Source: Hafnia paralvei ATCC 29927
GTDB lineage: Bacteria; Pseudomonadota; Gammaproteobacteria; Enterobacterales; Enterobacteriaceae
DNA: 31,025 bases
Assembly (NCBI RefSeq): GCF_001655005.1
Contig: NZ_LXET01000003.1
Location: 1-31,025 of the forward strand
Direction of reading: 5' to 3'
The stretch's first letter is position 1. Each line of letters opens with the position of its first letter. Position numbers and translations under genes: made by a program. The notes under the pieces were generated by a model. The model was not told the DNA's origin, did no database searches, and saw nothing but the letters and a program-made list of their open reading frames with translations. Below are positions 1 through 7,629 of this stretch, piece by piece.

Positions 1-385
1 CTGGCTTTAACGGAACGAACGGCAATCGCGAGTATTCGGCGCATCCATGCGCCTCACCCCTACGGGGCTAACGCAAGCGTTGTTCAAATTTGCTCCAGGC
101 AAATTTGTCCTGGCTCCTCCGTTCTTTCGCCGACATCCCTGTCGGCGAATCCTAGCCTTCATTCCTCCCTTCGGCTGAAGAACAACGTGCCGGAAAAGGT
201 CAAAATCAAAAGATAAGCCCAAAGCTTGCAGGTTTTTAGTTTAAGTCTTGGTAGGGAGAGCCGCCGGTACAGGGATGTACCGGCGGAGTTTGGGGCGCCC
301 TGGATGGGCGATACCAAACCGGAGCGGAGATGGCGTCTCGGATAAAAGTGCGCGAGTGCAGAGACCACGCGCTGGTGGTCTCTGC
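1..385. repeat. Cluster of small palindromes in the spacer beyond metL
   Basis: No gene is supported here. The stretch holds a series of perfect hairpins with different stems and short loops: 38-53 (7-bp stem), 70-81 (5-bp), 85-107 (9-bp stem around TCCAG), 126-149 (9-bp stem around ATCCCT), 261-286 (10-bp stem around AGGGAT), 296-310 (5-bp stem around TGGAT) and 358-385 (11-bp stem around GCGCTG). Several loops are variants of one word (ATCCCT or its complement AGGGAT) although the stems are unrelated. The block from 239 to 262 recurs at the right end of the window. This looks like a dispersed intergenic repeat family of the genome. I do not know a name for it and assign no function. Confidence 0.7.
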
Positions 386-518
386 CCGTACGCCTTCATC
401 AGTGTATCAGTGAAGCTCGATATGGACAGGCGGGCGGAATATCACACCGTAGTTCCATACACGAGCGGCATAAAAATTCTTCACCGCAATGGCATACACA
501 AACCCGTTGCGCTCACAC
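386..518. other. Spacer just downstream of metL
   Basis: This stretch lies between the hairpin cluster and the metL stop codon. I see no gene, no clear rho-independent terminator for metL and no recognised motif. The open frame across it (plus strand, 248-601) runs into metL antisense and has no recognisable protein content. metL transcription may end within the hairpins at 358-385 or 261-286, but neither is followed by a run of T on the minus strand. Confidence 0.5.
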
Positions 519-2954
519 TTACAATAACGCTGCCAGCCGGTTCAAATCCGACTGAATGGCTCCCGCAGTCACATCGCGCCCCGCTCCTGGGCCGCGAATA
601 ACCAGTGGGTTATCGCGATACCAGCGGCTTTCAATGGCAAACACGTTATCACACGGTAACAGCGCTGCCAGCGGGTGTTCTGGACGTACTGCTTCTACGC
701 CAACGCGAGCTTTACCGTTAGCATCAAAGCGTGCCACATAGCGCAATACTAAACCTAGCTCGTTAGCTGCTTCTAAGCGCTGGATCATCTGCTCGTTCAA
801 GTCCTCGCCGTTCTCGAAGAAGTGATCGATAGAACCGCTTTCACAACCGGCGGGTACCAGTGATTCCACGCGAACCTGATTAGGCTCGATATCGTAGCCC
901 GCTTCACGTGCCAGAATCACTAGCTTGCGCATAACGTCTTGGCCAGAGAGATCGACGCGTGGATCGGGTTCGGTGAGTCCTTGCTGCCATGCTTGGTCTA
1001 CTAAATCGGTAAATGGCACAGTGCCATCAAACTGGAGGAATAGCCAAGACAGGGTACCGGAGAAAATTCCGCTGATGGACAAAATGGAGTCACCGCTGTC
1101 GCGTAGATCGCGCACCGTATAGTTTACCGGTAAGCCCGCGCCGACGGTTGCGTTATACAGCCAGTGACGACCCGTTTTCTCAAACGCATCTCGGATCTGG
1201 CGATATTCATCACTGCCTGATGCGCCCGCTAATTTATTGGCGCTGATGACGTGGAAACCATAGCTGGCAAAATCACGATACTGCTGTGCCAGCGATTCAC
1301 TGGCCGTAACATCTAACACCACTAAATCGTCGTAAGGATGGGCACGCATCCACAGGAACAGATTTTCTTCATCCATTTCCTGCGCTTCATCGTCGAAGAA
1401 TGCCAATGCACGGCTGGCATCTAATCCTTCATAATTGAGCAAACTTCGGCTGCTATCGACCACGCCTGCCAGCACAAATTCAAATCCGCTACGAGCCGAA
1501 ATATTTTCCTGCTCACGGGCAAACAGCTCTAACCAGCGGGAGCCGATATTGCCTTTGCCCATTAACACCAGCCCGACGCGCTTTTCAGCACGGAACAGGC
1601 TGGTATGCAGCCCTTGAATCAACGCTTCGGTTGGGCCACGGCGTAATACGGCTACTAAGCTGATACTGTCTTCCGACTGGCAGAAGAATTCGATTGGCTG
1701 ATCTTTTAGCTGCTGATAGAAACGGTGGCTATGCAGTGGATTCTTGCATACGCCAGCACCGACTAACGCAACCAGAGCCAAACCTTCGCGCAACTGCAAC
1801 AGTCCCGGTACGCCAGACTCTTCTAGCAGTTTCAGTGCGCTGCCAACGACCTCTGCGGTATAGCACAGCTGAATCATATGACGGTCGCGATGTACGCCAG
1901 TGGCTAACGGTCGCAGCTGTGAACGCTTCAGCACACGATCAACTTCTTGACGTACGTTTTCAAAATCATGGCTTTGCGGAACGTTGAGTTCAATCAGGCA
2001 AACTTCATCATGGCTGGTAACTATTTTGGCACCGGTGCCGGAAGCTAAGACGCGCTCAATGCGCGTCGAGCCCTGCTCTGGCTGGTAGCTACAACGCAGC
2101 TGCAGATCGATATCGCTAGCGGAAACTGGCTGCAAAGTACGCGCATGCAGCACCGGCGCGGCTAAACGTGCCAGTTCACTGGCTTCATCTAAGCGCAGCA
2201 GCGGCAGCAGACAAGCATCTTTAACCTTACGTGGGTCGGCGCTGTACACACCGGCTACGTCACTCCAGATCGTGACACGGGAAACGCCGGCCAGTGAGCC
2301 GATTTGGGTTGCAGAGTAGTCGGAACCGTTACGTCCCAGCAGTACGGTTTCTCCTGCATCGTTGCGGCTGATAAAACCGGTCGCAACCAAACGCTTATTG
2401 GGATGCTGCGCTAACAGTTGCTGTAACAGAGGATAAGAGCGACCTTCGTCCACCTGCGGCTGAGCGGAGTGCTCGGCGCGGAGGAAATCGCGTGCATCAA
2501 GCCATTCTGACTCCATGCCTTTGACGTTTAGTAGTGCAGACATCAGACGTGCCGACCAGATCTCACCGTGTCCGACCACCTCAGCGTAGGTTGCATCGCA
2601 CATAGGTTCATCGAGCAATGTGGCCAAACGCTCCAGATCTGAAGTAAAACGCGCAACCAGAGGCTCGGCCAATTCGGCAGGCAGCAAGCCAGTGATCAAT
2701 TCCGACTGATAGCGGCGCAGCGCCTGCTGTACCTGATGAGCAGAGATCCGGTCAGTTTGGCTCAGCCTCAACCAGCTAATAAGCTGGTTGGTGGTGCTAC
2801 CTGCGGCGGAAACGACCATCATATCGCCAGGGAAGCTGTACTCCGCCATGATCCCCGCGACGCGCAGATAACATTTCACATCGGCTAAACTACTGCCGCC
2901 AAACTTATGCAGTTGGCGTCCTACCGCCTGCCCAGCTACCGGTTGTGCGCTCAT
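519..2954 (-). CDS. metL: Bifunctional aspartokinase II / homoserine dehydrogenase II
   Basis: Catalyses two cytosolic steps of the aspartate pathway: phosphorylation of aspartate and NADPH-dependent reduction of aspartate semialdehyde to homoserine, feeding methionine synthesis. The product is 811 residues (E. coli MetL has 810) and matches it throughout. The kinase domain begins with KFGGSS near residue 17 and contains GFISRN and GRNGSDYSA. A central ACT-like regulatory part follows, then the dehydrogenase domain with the nucleotide-binding GKGNIGSRW near residue 465 and the SANKLAG and NATVGAGLP segments. The ATG is preceded by an AGAGGT ribosome site. It lies 56 bases downstream of metB on the same strand, so the two probably form the metBL operon under MetJ control. 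In E. coli metF follows metL; here it does not. Confidence 0.97.
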   Translation of the reverse strand: MSAQPVAGQAVGRQLHKFGGSSLADVKCYLRVAGIMAEYSFPGDMMVVSAAGSTTNQLISWLRLSQTDRISAHQVQQALRRYQSELITGLLPAELAEPLVARFTSDLERLATLLDEPMCDATYAEVVGHGEIWSARLMSALLNVKGMESEWLDARDFLRAEHSAQPQVDEGRSYPLLQQLLAQHPNKRLVATGFISRNDAGETVLLGRNGSDYSATQIGSLAGVSRVTIWSDVAGVYSADPRKVKDACLLPLLRLDEASELARLAAPVLHARTLQPVSASDIDLQLRCSYQPEQGSTRIERVLASGTGAKIVTSHDEVCLIELNVPQSHDFENVRQEVDRVLKRSQLRPLATGVHRDRHMIQLCYTAEVVGSALKLLEESGVPGLLQLREGLALVALVGAGVCKNPLHSHRFYQQLKDQPIEFFCQSEDSISLVAVLRRGPTEALIQGLHTSLFRAEKRVGLVLMGKGNIGSRWLELFAREQENISARSGFEFVLAGVVDSSRSLLNYEGLDASRALAFFDDEAQEMDEENLFLWMRAHPYDDLVVLDVTASESLAQQYRDFASYGFHVISANKLAGASGSDEYRQIRDAFEKTGRHWLYNATVGAGLPVNYTVRDLRDSGDSILSISGIFSGTLSWLFLQFDGTVPFTDLVDQAWQQGLTEPDPRVDLSGQDVMRKLVILAREAGYDIEPNQVRVESLVPAGCESGSIDHFFENGEDLNEQMIQRLEAANELGLVLRYVARFDANGKARVGVEAVRPEHPLAALLPCDNVFAIESRWYRDNPLVIRGPGAGRDVTAGAIQSDLNRLAALL

Positions 2955-3010
2955 TCTTTACCTCTTAAAGCCAGCCTAATATGCAGCGTCATCGCTTGAA
3001 AAACAGCACG

Positions 3011-4174
3011 TTAGCGTTGGCTGTTAGCTTTCTGGAACGCCTGTTCCAGATCGGAAATTAAATCATCGCTATCTTCGATGCCCACAGAAACACGTAGCAG
3101 GCTTTCTGAAATACCTGCGGCTTTACGGGCTTCTGGAGCCATACCTGCGTGAGTCATAGTGCCTGCGTGGGAAATCAGACTTTCCACGCCGCCTAAAGAT
3201 TCTGCCAGTGTAAACAGTTGCAGTGCATTTAGGAATCGCCGGAGCAGGGCTTCATCGCCATCCAGTTCAAAACTTAACATGGCTCCAAAACCAGACTGTT
3301 GACGGCAGGCAATTTCATGGCCTTGGTTTTCTGGTAATGATGGATGATAAAGCTTTTTAACCAGCGGCTGCTGCTTGAGGAAATCAACGATTTTCAGCGC
3401 ATTTTGCTGCTGTAGCTGAATTCGTGGGTTTAGGGTACGCAAGCCGCGCAGCAGTAGATAGCTGTCGAATGCACCACCGGTAACCCCAATATTATTTGCC
3501 CACCACGCGAGCTCGGTGACGTGTTCAGGGGATTTGGCAATTACTGTTCCCGCCACTACATCAGAATGGCCGTTCAAATATTTTGTGCAGGAGTGCAACA
3601 CCAAATCCGCACCTAGCTTCAGTGGTTGCTGTAGCGCGGGGCTCAAGAAGGTGTTATCCACCACGGTCAATGCTCCCGCCGCTTTTGCCGCCGAGCAGAT
3701 TGCGGCGATATCAACCACGCGCAGCAGTGGATTGCTGGGTGTTTCAATCAGCACTAGCTTAGGTTTTTGTTCTAACGCTGCGGCGAGCACCTGTGCATCA
3801 CCCTGATCGACAAACAGCACGTTATACGCACCGCGCTTGGCGAGGCTATCAAACAGACGATAGCTGCCGCCGTAACAGTCGTGCGGTGCAACCAGAAGAT
3901 CGCCTGGTTTGAGGAATACGGTACACACCAGATGAATAGCAGACATACCGGAGCTAGTCATGACTGCGCCAGCGCCCCCCTCAAGCTCAGCCAAAGCTCG
4001 CTGAACCACATCACGCGTAGGATTTCCACGGCGAGAATAGTCATGTGCGCGTGGCTCATTGAAATCGGTAAAGTTGTAGGTGCTGGACAAATGGATCGGT
4101 GGAACCACGCAACCATACTGTTCGTCATCGTTCAAACCGCTGCGCACTGCAAGTGTTGCCTGCTTATAAGTCAC
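3011..4174 (-). CDS. metB: Cystathionine gamma-synthase, GTG start
   Basis: PLP enzyme that condenses O-succinylhomoserine with cysteine to cystathionine, the entry to the transsulfuration branch of methionine synthesis. The product is 387 residues against 386 in E. coli, with near-identical N terminus (QATLAVRSGLNDDEQYGCVV). The PLP-binding lysine lies in HSCTKYLNGHSDV, about residue 198. The frame stays open 70 codons further upstream to an ATG at 4384, but that extension runs through the MetJ operators and promoter and has no family match. I therefore chose the GTG at 4172-4174, which has GGAGAG nine bases before it and lines up with the family start. It is the first gene of a likely metB-metL operon, divergent from metJ. 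Confidence 0.96.
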   Translation of the reverse strand: MTYKQATLAVRSGLNDDEQYGCVVPPIHLSSTYNFTDFNEPRAHDYSRRGNPTRDVVQRALAELEGGAGAVMTSSGMSAIHLVCTVFLKPGDLLVAPHDCYGGSYRLFDSLAKRGAYNVLFVDQGDAQVLAAALEQKPKLVLIETPSNPLLRVVDIAAICSAAKAAGALTVVDNTFLSPALQQPLKLGADLVLHSCTKYLNGHSDVVAGTVIAKSPEHVTELAWWANNIGVTGGAFDSYLLLRGLRTLNPRIQLQQQNALKIVDFLKQQPLVKKLYHPSLPENQGHEIACRQQSGFGAMLSFELDGDEALLRRFLNALQLFTLAESLGGVESLISHAGTMTHAGMAPEARKAAGISESLLRVSVGIEDSDDLISDLEQAFQKANSQR

Positions 4175-4220
4175 GTTGTTCTCTCCGCGCTGGGTGATGT
4201 GTAGGGTGAAAGTGGAATAA

Positions 4221-4249
4221 AGATTAATCGCTTCGAATATAGACGTCAA
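4221..4249 (-). promoter_or_regulatory. Likely metB promoter
   Basis: On the minus strand TTGACG (complement of 4244-4249) and TAATCT (complement of 4221-4226) are separated by 17 bases. The -35 hexamer matches sigma-70 consensus at five of six positions; the -10 is weak. The -35 hexamer lies inside the first MetJ boxes, so bound MetJ would block polymerase, as known for E. coli metB. The expected start leaves a leader of roughly 35-40 bases before the GTG. Confidence 0.5.
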
Positions 4250-4272
4250 TACTTCTAGACATCTAAACTTCT
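4241..4272. promoter_or_regulatory. Tandem MetJ operator between metB and metJ
   Basis: Four adjacent 8-base units resemble the met box AGACGTCT: AGACGTCA (7 of 8), ATACTTCT (6), AGACATCT (7) and AAACTTCT (6). The next units (TTGCGTAT, AGATTGAG) are poor. MetJ with S-adenosylmethionine binds such arrays cooperatively as stacked dimers. The array overlaps the likely metB -35 and lies about 180 bases upstream of metJ, so it can repress metBL and possibly tune metJ itself. Confidence 0.85.
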
Positions 4273-4449
4273 TTGCGTATAGATTGAGCCTTGAGGAAAT
4301 AACCGCTAAAATTATGTCAGTTTGAAGTGCGCTGAGGTCACAGAATAGTGACATAAACTGATAAATCAGACACTTTGTGAGCATAAATCGTGAGAATCGG
4401 ACATAATTAGCCGTTTCTCAAAATAACTAAGTCTAACGAAGGTATCCCC

Positions 4450-4770
4450 ATGGCTGCTGAATGGAATGGCGAATACATCAGCCCTTATGCTGAGCACGGC
4501 AAAAAAAGCGAGCAGGTGAAAAAGATCACTGTATCTATTCCGCTGAAAGTGCTGAAAATTTTAACCGACGAGCGTACTCGCCGTCAGGTTAACAACCTAC
4601 GTCATGCAACCAACAGTGAATTGCTGTGTGAGGCTTTTTTGCATGCATTCACTGGTCAGCCACTGCCTAATGATGCGGACCTGCGTAAAGAACGTAGCGA
4701 TGAAATTCCTGAAGCAGCGAAATTGCTGATGCGTGAGATGGGTATCGACCCAGATACTTGGGAATATTAA
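4450..4770 (+). CDS. metJ: Methionine repressor
   Basis: Dimeric ribbon-helix-helix repressor that uses S-adenosylmethionine as corepressor and binds tandem met boxes. The product is 106 residues; E. coli MetJ has 105, and one extra alanine after the start methionine explains the difference. The ribbon strand KKITVSIPLKVLKIL (about residues 22-37) and the following RRQVNNLRHATNSELLCEAF are preserved, as is the C terminus ending in TWEY. AAGGT lies seven bases before the ATG. It is divergent from metB and shares the operator region with it. It is convergent with metF, with a two-way terminator between them. Confidence 0.98.
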   Translation: MAAEWNGEYISPYAEHGKKSEQVKKITVSIPLKVLKILTDERTRRQVNNLRHATNSELLCEAFLHAFTGQPLPNDADLRKERSDEIPEAAKLLMREMGIDPDTWEY

Positions 4771-4786
4771 TTTGCTCTGGTGTCAA

Positions 4787-4820
4787 AATAAAAACCACGC
4801 TTTGTAGCGTGGTTTTTTTT
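4787..4820. terminator. Two-way rho-independent terminator between metJ and metF
   Basis: The perfect stem CCACGCT/AGCGTGG (4795-4801 and 4806-4812) with loop TTGT is flanked by a run of A on the left and eight T on the right. The A/T flanks extend the pairing and give a T run on either strand. It can therefore end metJ transcripts from the left and metF transcripts from the right. Confidence 0.9.
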
Positions 4821-4881
4821 ATCGAGTAGAAACGGATTTTAACCCCCTTTGACGGGGGAGGAGACGGGTAACGAATGCAGT

Positions 4882-5790
4882 TTAAGCGGTGATAGGTGCA
4901 TGTATTTCAGGACGCACACCCAGAGTATGGCAAATTGCGTAGCTCATCTCAGCGCGGTTTAGCGTGTAAAAATGGAAGTCCTTCACGCCTTCGCGGCTGA
5001 GGATTTTCACCATATCCATCGCGATATTAGCTCCGACCATTTTGCGGGTTTCTGCGTCGTCATCTAGGCCTTCAAACATGTTGGTCATCCAATGAGGAAC
5101 GCGCACGTTCGTCATGGTGGCAAAACGCTGTAGCTGCTTGAAGTTGGACACCGGCAGAATTCCTGGCACGATTTCAACGTCAATGCCCGTTGCCACGCAA
5201 CGGTCGCGAAAACGTAGGTAGCTTTCAACGTCGAAGAAAAATTGGGTAATTGCGCGATTGGCACCGGCATCTATCTTGCGCTTGAGGTTGATCAGATCGG
5301 CCTGTGGGCTTTTCGCTTCTGGATGTACTTCTGGATAGGCCGCTACCGAGATGTCAAAATCCCCGACCTCTTTTAGTAAAGAAACCAGATCGCAGGCATA
5401 CATATCCGGTTTGCCGCCACCGGCTGGCAAATCGCCGCGCAGGGCAACGATATGACGAATACCGTTATTCCAGTAGTCCTGAGCAATGGTGCGCAGTTCG
5501 TCACGTGTGGCGTCTACGCAGGTAAGATGCGGCGCGGCTTCAAGTCCGGTGCGTTCTTTGATGCCTTTAATAATGCTATGGGTACGGTCACGTTCACCAG
5601 AATTTGCGCCGTAGGTTACAGAGACAAACTTGGGTTTCAGGCTGCTCAAACGATCGATGGACTGCCAGAGAGTATCTTCCATTTCGCTAGTGCGTGGCGG
5701 GAAGAACTCAAATGACACATTAATTTGTCCGTGCAGTTCTGCCAGACTTTGGTTCAACGCCTCGCGCTGATTTGCGTGAAAGAAACTCAT
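4882..5790 (-). CDS. metF: 5,10-methylenetetrahydrofolate reductase
   Basis: FAD enzyme that reduces methylenetetrahydrofolate to 5-methyltetrahydrofolate, the methyl donor for homocysteine methylation. The 302-residue product starts MSFFHANQREALNQSL, matching the E. coli start; E. coli MetF has 296 residues and the extra few are at the C terminus (PEIHAPITA). Visible family features are VSFEFFPPRT with the catalytic glutamate near residue 28, HLTCVDAT, NGIRHIVALRGD and QFFFDVESYLRFRDRC. The frame is open 14 codons further up, but the ATG at 5788-5790 has GAGGA upstream and fits the family. It has its own MetJ operator. It is separate from metBL and faces metJ, unlike the usual E. coli order metJ/metB-metL-metF. 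Confidence 0.97.
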   Translation of the reverse strand: MSFFHANQREALNQSLAELHGQINVSFEFFPPRTSEMEDTLWQSIDRLSSLKPKFVSVTYGANSGERDRTHSIIKGIKERTGLEAAPHLTCVDATRDELRTIAQDYWNNGIRHIVALRGDLPAGGGKPDMYACDLVSLLKEVGDFDISVAAYPEVHPEAKSPQADLINLKRKIDAGANRAITQFFFDVESYLRFRDRCVATGIDVEIVPGILPVSNFKQLQRFATMTNVRVPHWMTNMFEGLDDDAETRKMVGANIAMDMVKILSREGVKDFHFYTLNRAEMSYAICHTLGVRPEIHAPITA

Positions 5791-5837
5791 ACCCCGTCTT
5801 CCTCTTGTTGACCTGTTCGCGCGTAGCCGCACTTTTT

Positions 5838-5884
5838 ATTATCGTTTTCATTAAGCGTCTATACGTTTAGACGTCTAAACATGA
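5838..5884 (-). promoter_or_regulatory. metF promoter region with MetJ operator
   Basis: Tandem 8-base units read AAGCGTCT (6 of 8 to the met box), ATACGTTT (6 of 8), AGACGTCT (perfect, 5869-5876) and AAACATGA (4 of 8). On the minus strand GATAAT (complement of 5838-5843) is a good -10 hexamer just downstream of the boxes, so the operator covers the -35 area. This is the expected arrangement for MetJ repression of metF. Confidence 0.8.
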
Positions 5885-6023
5885 AGTTGCCGTAAGTTGG
5901 TCACTGAGTCAACAGTTAAATGAATTTCTCGCATGATGAATGTTCAGGGGAAGGTGAAATTAATTCATGTGCGCGCGCAGCGGCGGCCAGTGGTACATAT
6001 GGGTTATCCTGCGGGGCGTGAAA

Positions 6024-6064
6024 GATTTAGACCACCGATATACCACAGATTAGTGGTCTAAATC
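6024..6064. terminator. 12-bp hairpin downstream of xylB
   Basis: GATTTAGACCAC at 6024-6035 pairs perfectly with 6053-6064 around a 17-base loop. It lies 20 bases past the xylB stop. On the minus strand it is followed only by TTTC, so it is a weak intrinsic terminator or an mRNA 3' stabilising stem. The remaining spacer between metF and xylB (5885-6023) shows nothing I can identify. Confidence 0.5.
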
Positions 6065-6083
6065 CGTTGTATCAGTCAGCACA

Positions 6084-7553
6084 TCACATCGACATCGTTT
6101 GCGCTGTCAATGGTTCCAATACCTTATACAACTCTCTGAAAGCTTTGCGTCTTTTCTGATAGCACGCATGGCGAGCAGCGTCAGGCTTATGCATTTGCTC
6201 CAATGGGAGCTCAGGCAGCAGGTCTGCAAGAGGGGTATTTGGATGCAGCGCTATCTGGGCTAAACGCGCAGCGCCAAGGGCTGGCCCCACGTCGCCCCCA
6301 GTGCGATATTCCAGCGTTTGCCCGCTGATATCAGCCAGCATTTGCCGCCAATATGCGCTGCGAGCGCCACCGCCGATGAGTGTAATACTGTGCGGTTTGA
6401 GTCCCGTAGCGTGCAGGACATCCATGCCGTCTGCGAGTGCATAACCCACCCCTTCCAACACCGCACGGCACAAATCTGCACGTTGGTGCTCATGGGTTAA
6501 TCCCCAGAATGCGCCTTTGGCTTCCGGATTATTATGCGGCGTGCGTTCTCCAGAGAGATATGGCAAAAACCATAGTGGAGCTTCAGCCGGAGTGCTGTTT
6601 TCTACTTCCTTTAGCAGTTCAGCTACACTGCGAATACCTGTCAGTTTAGCTATCCAGTCGAGACAAGAGGCCGCGCTAAGCATCACTGACATCAAATGCC
6701 ATGTATTCGGTAAAGCATGACAGAAGCTGTGTACCGCGCTTTCAGGGTTACTTAAGAAACCGTCACTGACGGCAAAATAGACGCCGGATGTACCCAGCGA
6801 TAGCATGGCTTGGCCTGACTGGTATAGGCCAACGCCGACGGCACCTGCTGCGTTGTCGCCGCCGCCGGCGATAATCGGTACCACTGGCATGTGCCAGCGT
6901 TCTGCGAGGGTTGAAAGCAGTTCACCCGTGATTTGTGAACCTTCGAATAGTGCAGGCATGTGGCTGCGCTTTAACCCTGTGGCGGCCAGCAATTCATCGC
7001 TCCAGTCACGCTTGCCAACGTCTAGCCACATGGTTCCGGCCGCATCGGACATATCGCTGGCGAATACGCCACTCATTTTCCAACGTAGATAGTCTTTCGG
7101 TAGGAGTACTTTATCGACCTGCGCAAAGATCTCGGGCTCATGTTTAGCCACCCATTTTAGCTTGGGGGCGGTAAATCCGGGCATCATTAAGTTGCCGGTT
7201 ATTTGGCGAGAATTAGGAACACACTGCTCTAGCTCTCGGCATTCCTGTGCGCTGCGTCCGTCGTTCCACAAGATCGCTGGACGTAGAATTTTGTGCTGTT
7301 TGTCTAACAGTGTCGCACCGTGCATCTGGCCAGTCAGGCCAATAGCTCGTACTGCGCTGAGCGAGCGATGTTGGCCTAGCGCTTGAATCGCTGCGTCAGT
7401 GGCCTGCCACCAGGCATCAGGGTTTTGCTCCGACCACAGCGGGTGCGGTCGATTCACCTGTAACGGTTCGCCGTGGCTGGCAATGACCTTGCCGTCTTCA
7501 CTGAGTAATATGGCTTTTACGCCGGAAGTCCCTAAATCAATACCCAGATACAT
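6084..7553 (-). CDS. xylB: Xylulokinase
   Basis: Phosphorylates D-xylulose to xylulose 5-phosphate in the cytosol, delivering xylose carbon to the pentose phosphate pathway. The product is 489 residues (E. coli XylB has 484) and belongs to the FGGY kinase family. The N-terminal phosphate loop is GIDLGTSGVKA (residues 4-14). GQMHGATLLD, LPKDYLRWKMSG and the active-site segment GGGDNAAGAVG follow, with the second nucleotide-binding segment GGGARSAYWRQMLADI near the C terminus. AGGAG stands seven bases before the ATG. It is the second gene of a xylA-xylB operon, with an 11-bp hairpin in the 76-base gap. Regulation is expected through the xylA promoter by XylR and CRP. Confidence 0.97.
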   Translation of the reverse strand: MYLGIDLGTSGVKAILLSEDGKVIASHGEPLQVNRPHPLWSEQNPDAWWQATDAAIQALGQHRSLSAVRAIGLTGQMHGATLLDKQHKILRPAILWNDGRSAQECRELEQCVPNSRQITGNLMMPGFTAPKLKWVAKHEPEIFAQVDKVLLPKDYLRWKMSGVFASDMSDAAGTMWLDVGKRDWSDELLAATGLKRSHMPALFEGSQITGELLSTLAERWHMPVVPIIAGGGDNAAGAVGVGLYQSGQAMLSLGTSGVYFAVSDGFLSNPESAVHSFCHALPNTWHLMSVMLSAASCLDWIAKLTGIRSVAELLKEVENSTPAEAPLWFLPYLSGERTPHNNPEAKGAFWGLTHEHQRADLCRAVLEGVGYALADGMDVLHATGLKPHSITLIGGGARSAYWRQMLADISGQTLEYRTGGDVGPALGAARLAQIALHPNTPLADLLPELPLEQMHKPDAARHACYQKRRKAFRELYKVLEPLTAQTMSM

Positions 7554-7588
7554 GGTGAAACTCCTGTCATGGTTTGGTGTTCATCAAA

Positions 7589-7613
7589 AACCTCTCCCTG
7601 ACAGGGAGAGGTT
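7589..7613. repeat. Intercistronic hairpin between xylA and xylB
   Basis: AACCTCTCCCT at 7589-7599 pairs perfectly with 7603-7613 around a three-base loop. It lies 17 bases past the xylA stop and 36 bases before the xylB start. There is no T run on the minus strand, so it is unlikely to be a full terminator. A likely role is protecting the upstream xylA mRNA end and lowering xylB relative to xylA. A related but imperfect GAGGGG/CCCCTC stem lies at 14723-14746. Confidence 0.7.
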
Positions 7614-7629
7614 AAGGGAGCGATATGTA

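Noticed and set aside
7..222. Minus-strand open frame of 71 codons in the hairpin cluster
   Set aside because: It is built entirely from the palindromes and has an arginine/glycine-rich, low-complexity product with no recognisable domain; I treat it as repeat sequence.
248..601. Plus-strand open frame of 117 codons over the left spacer
   Set aside because: It runs through hairpins and into metL antisense, and its product resembles no family I know.
4175..4384. 70-codon N-terminal extension of metB
   Set aside because: It covers the MetJ boxes and likely promoter; the GTG at 4172-4174 has a ribosome site and matches the family start.
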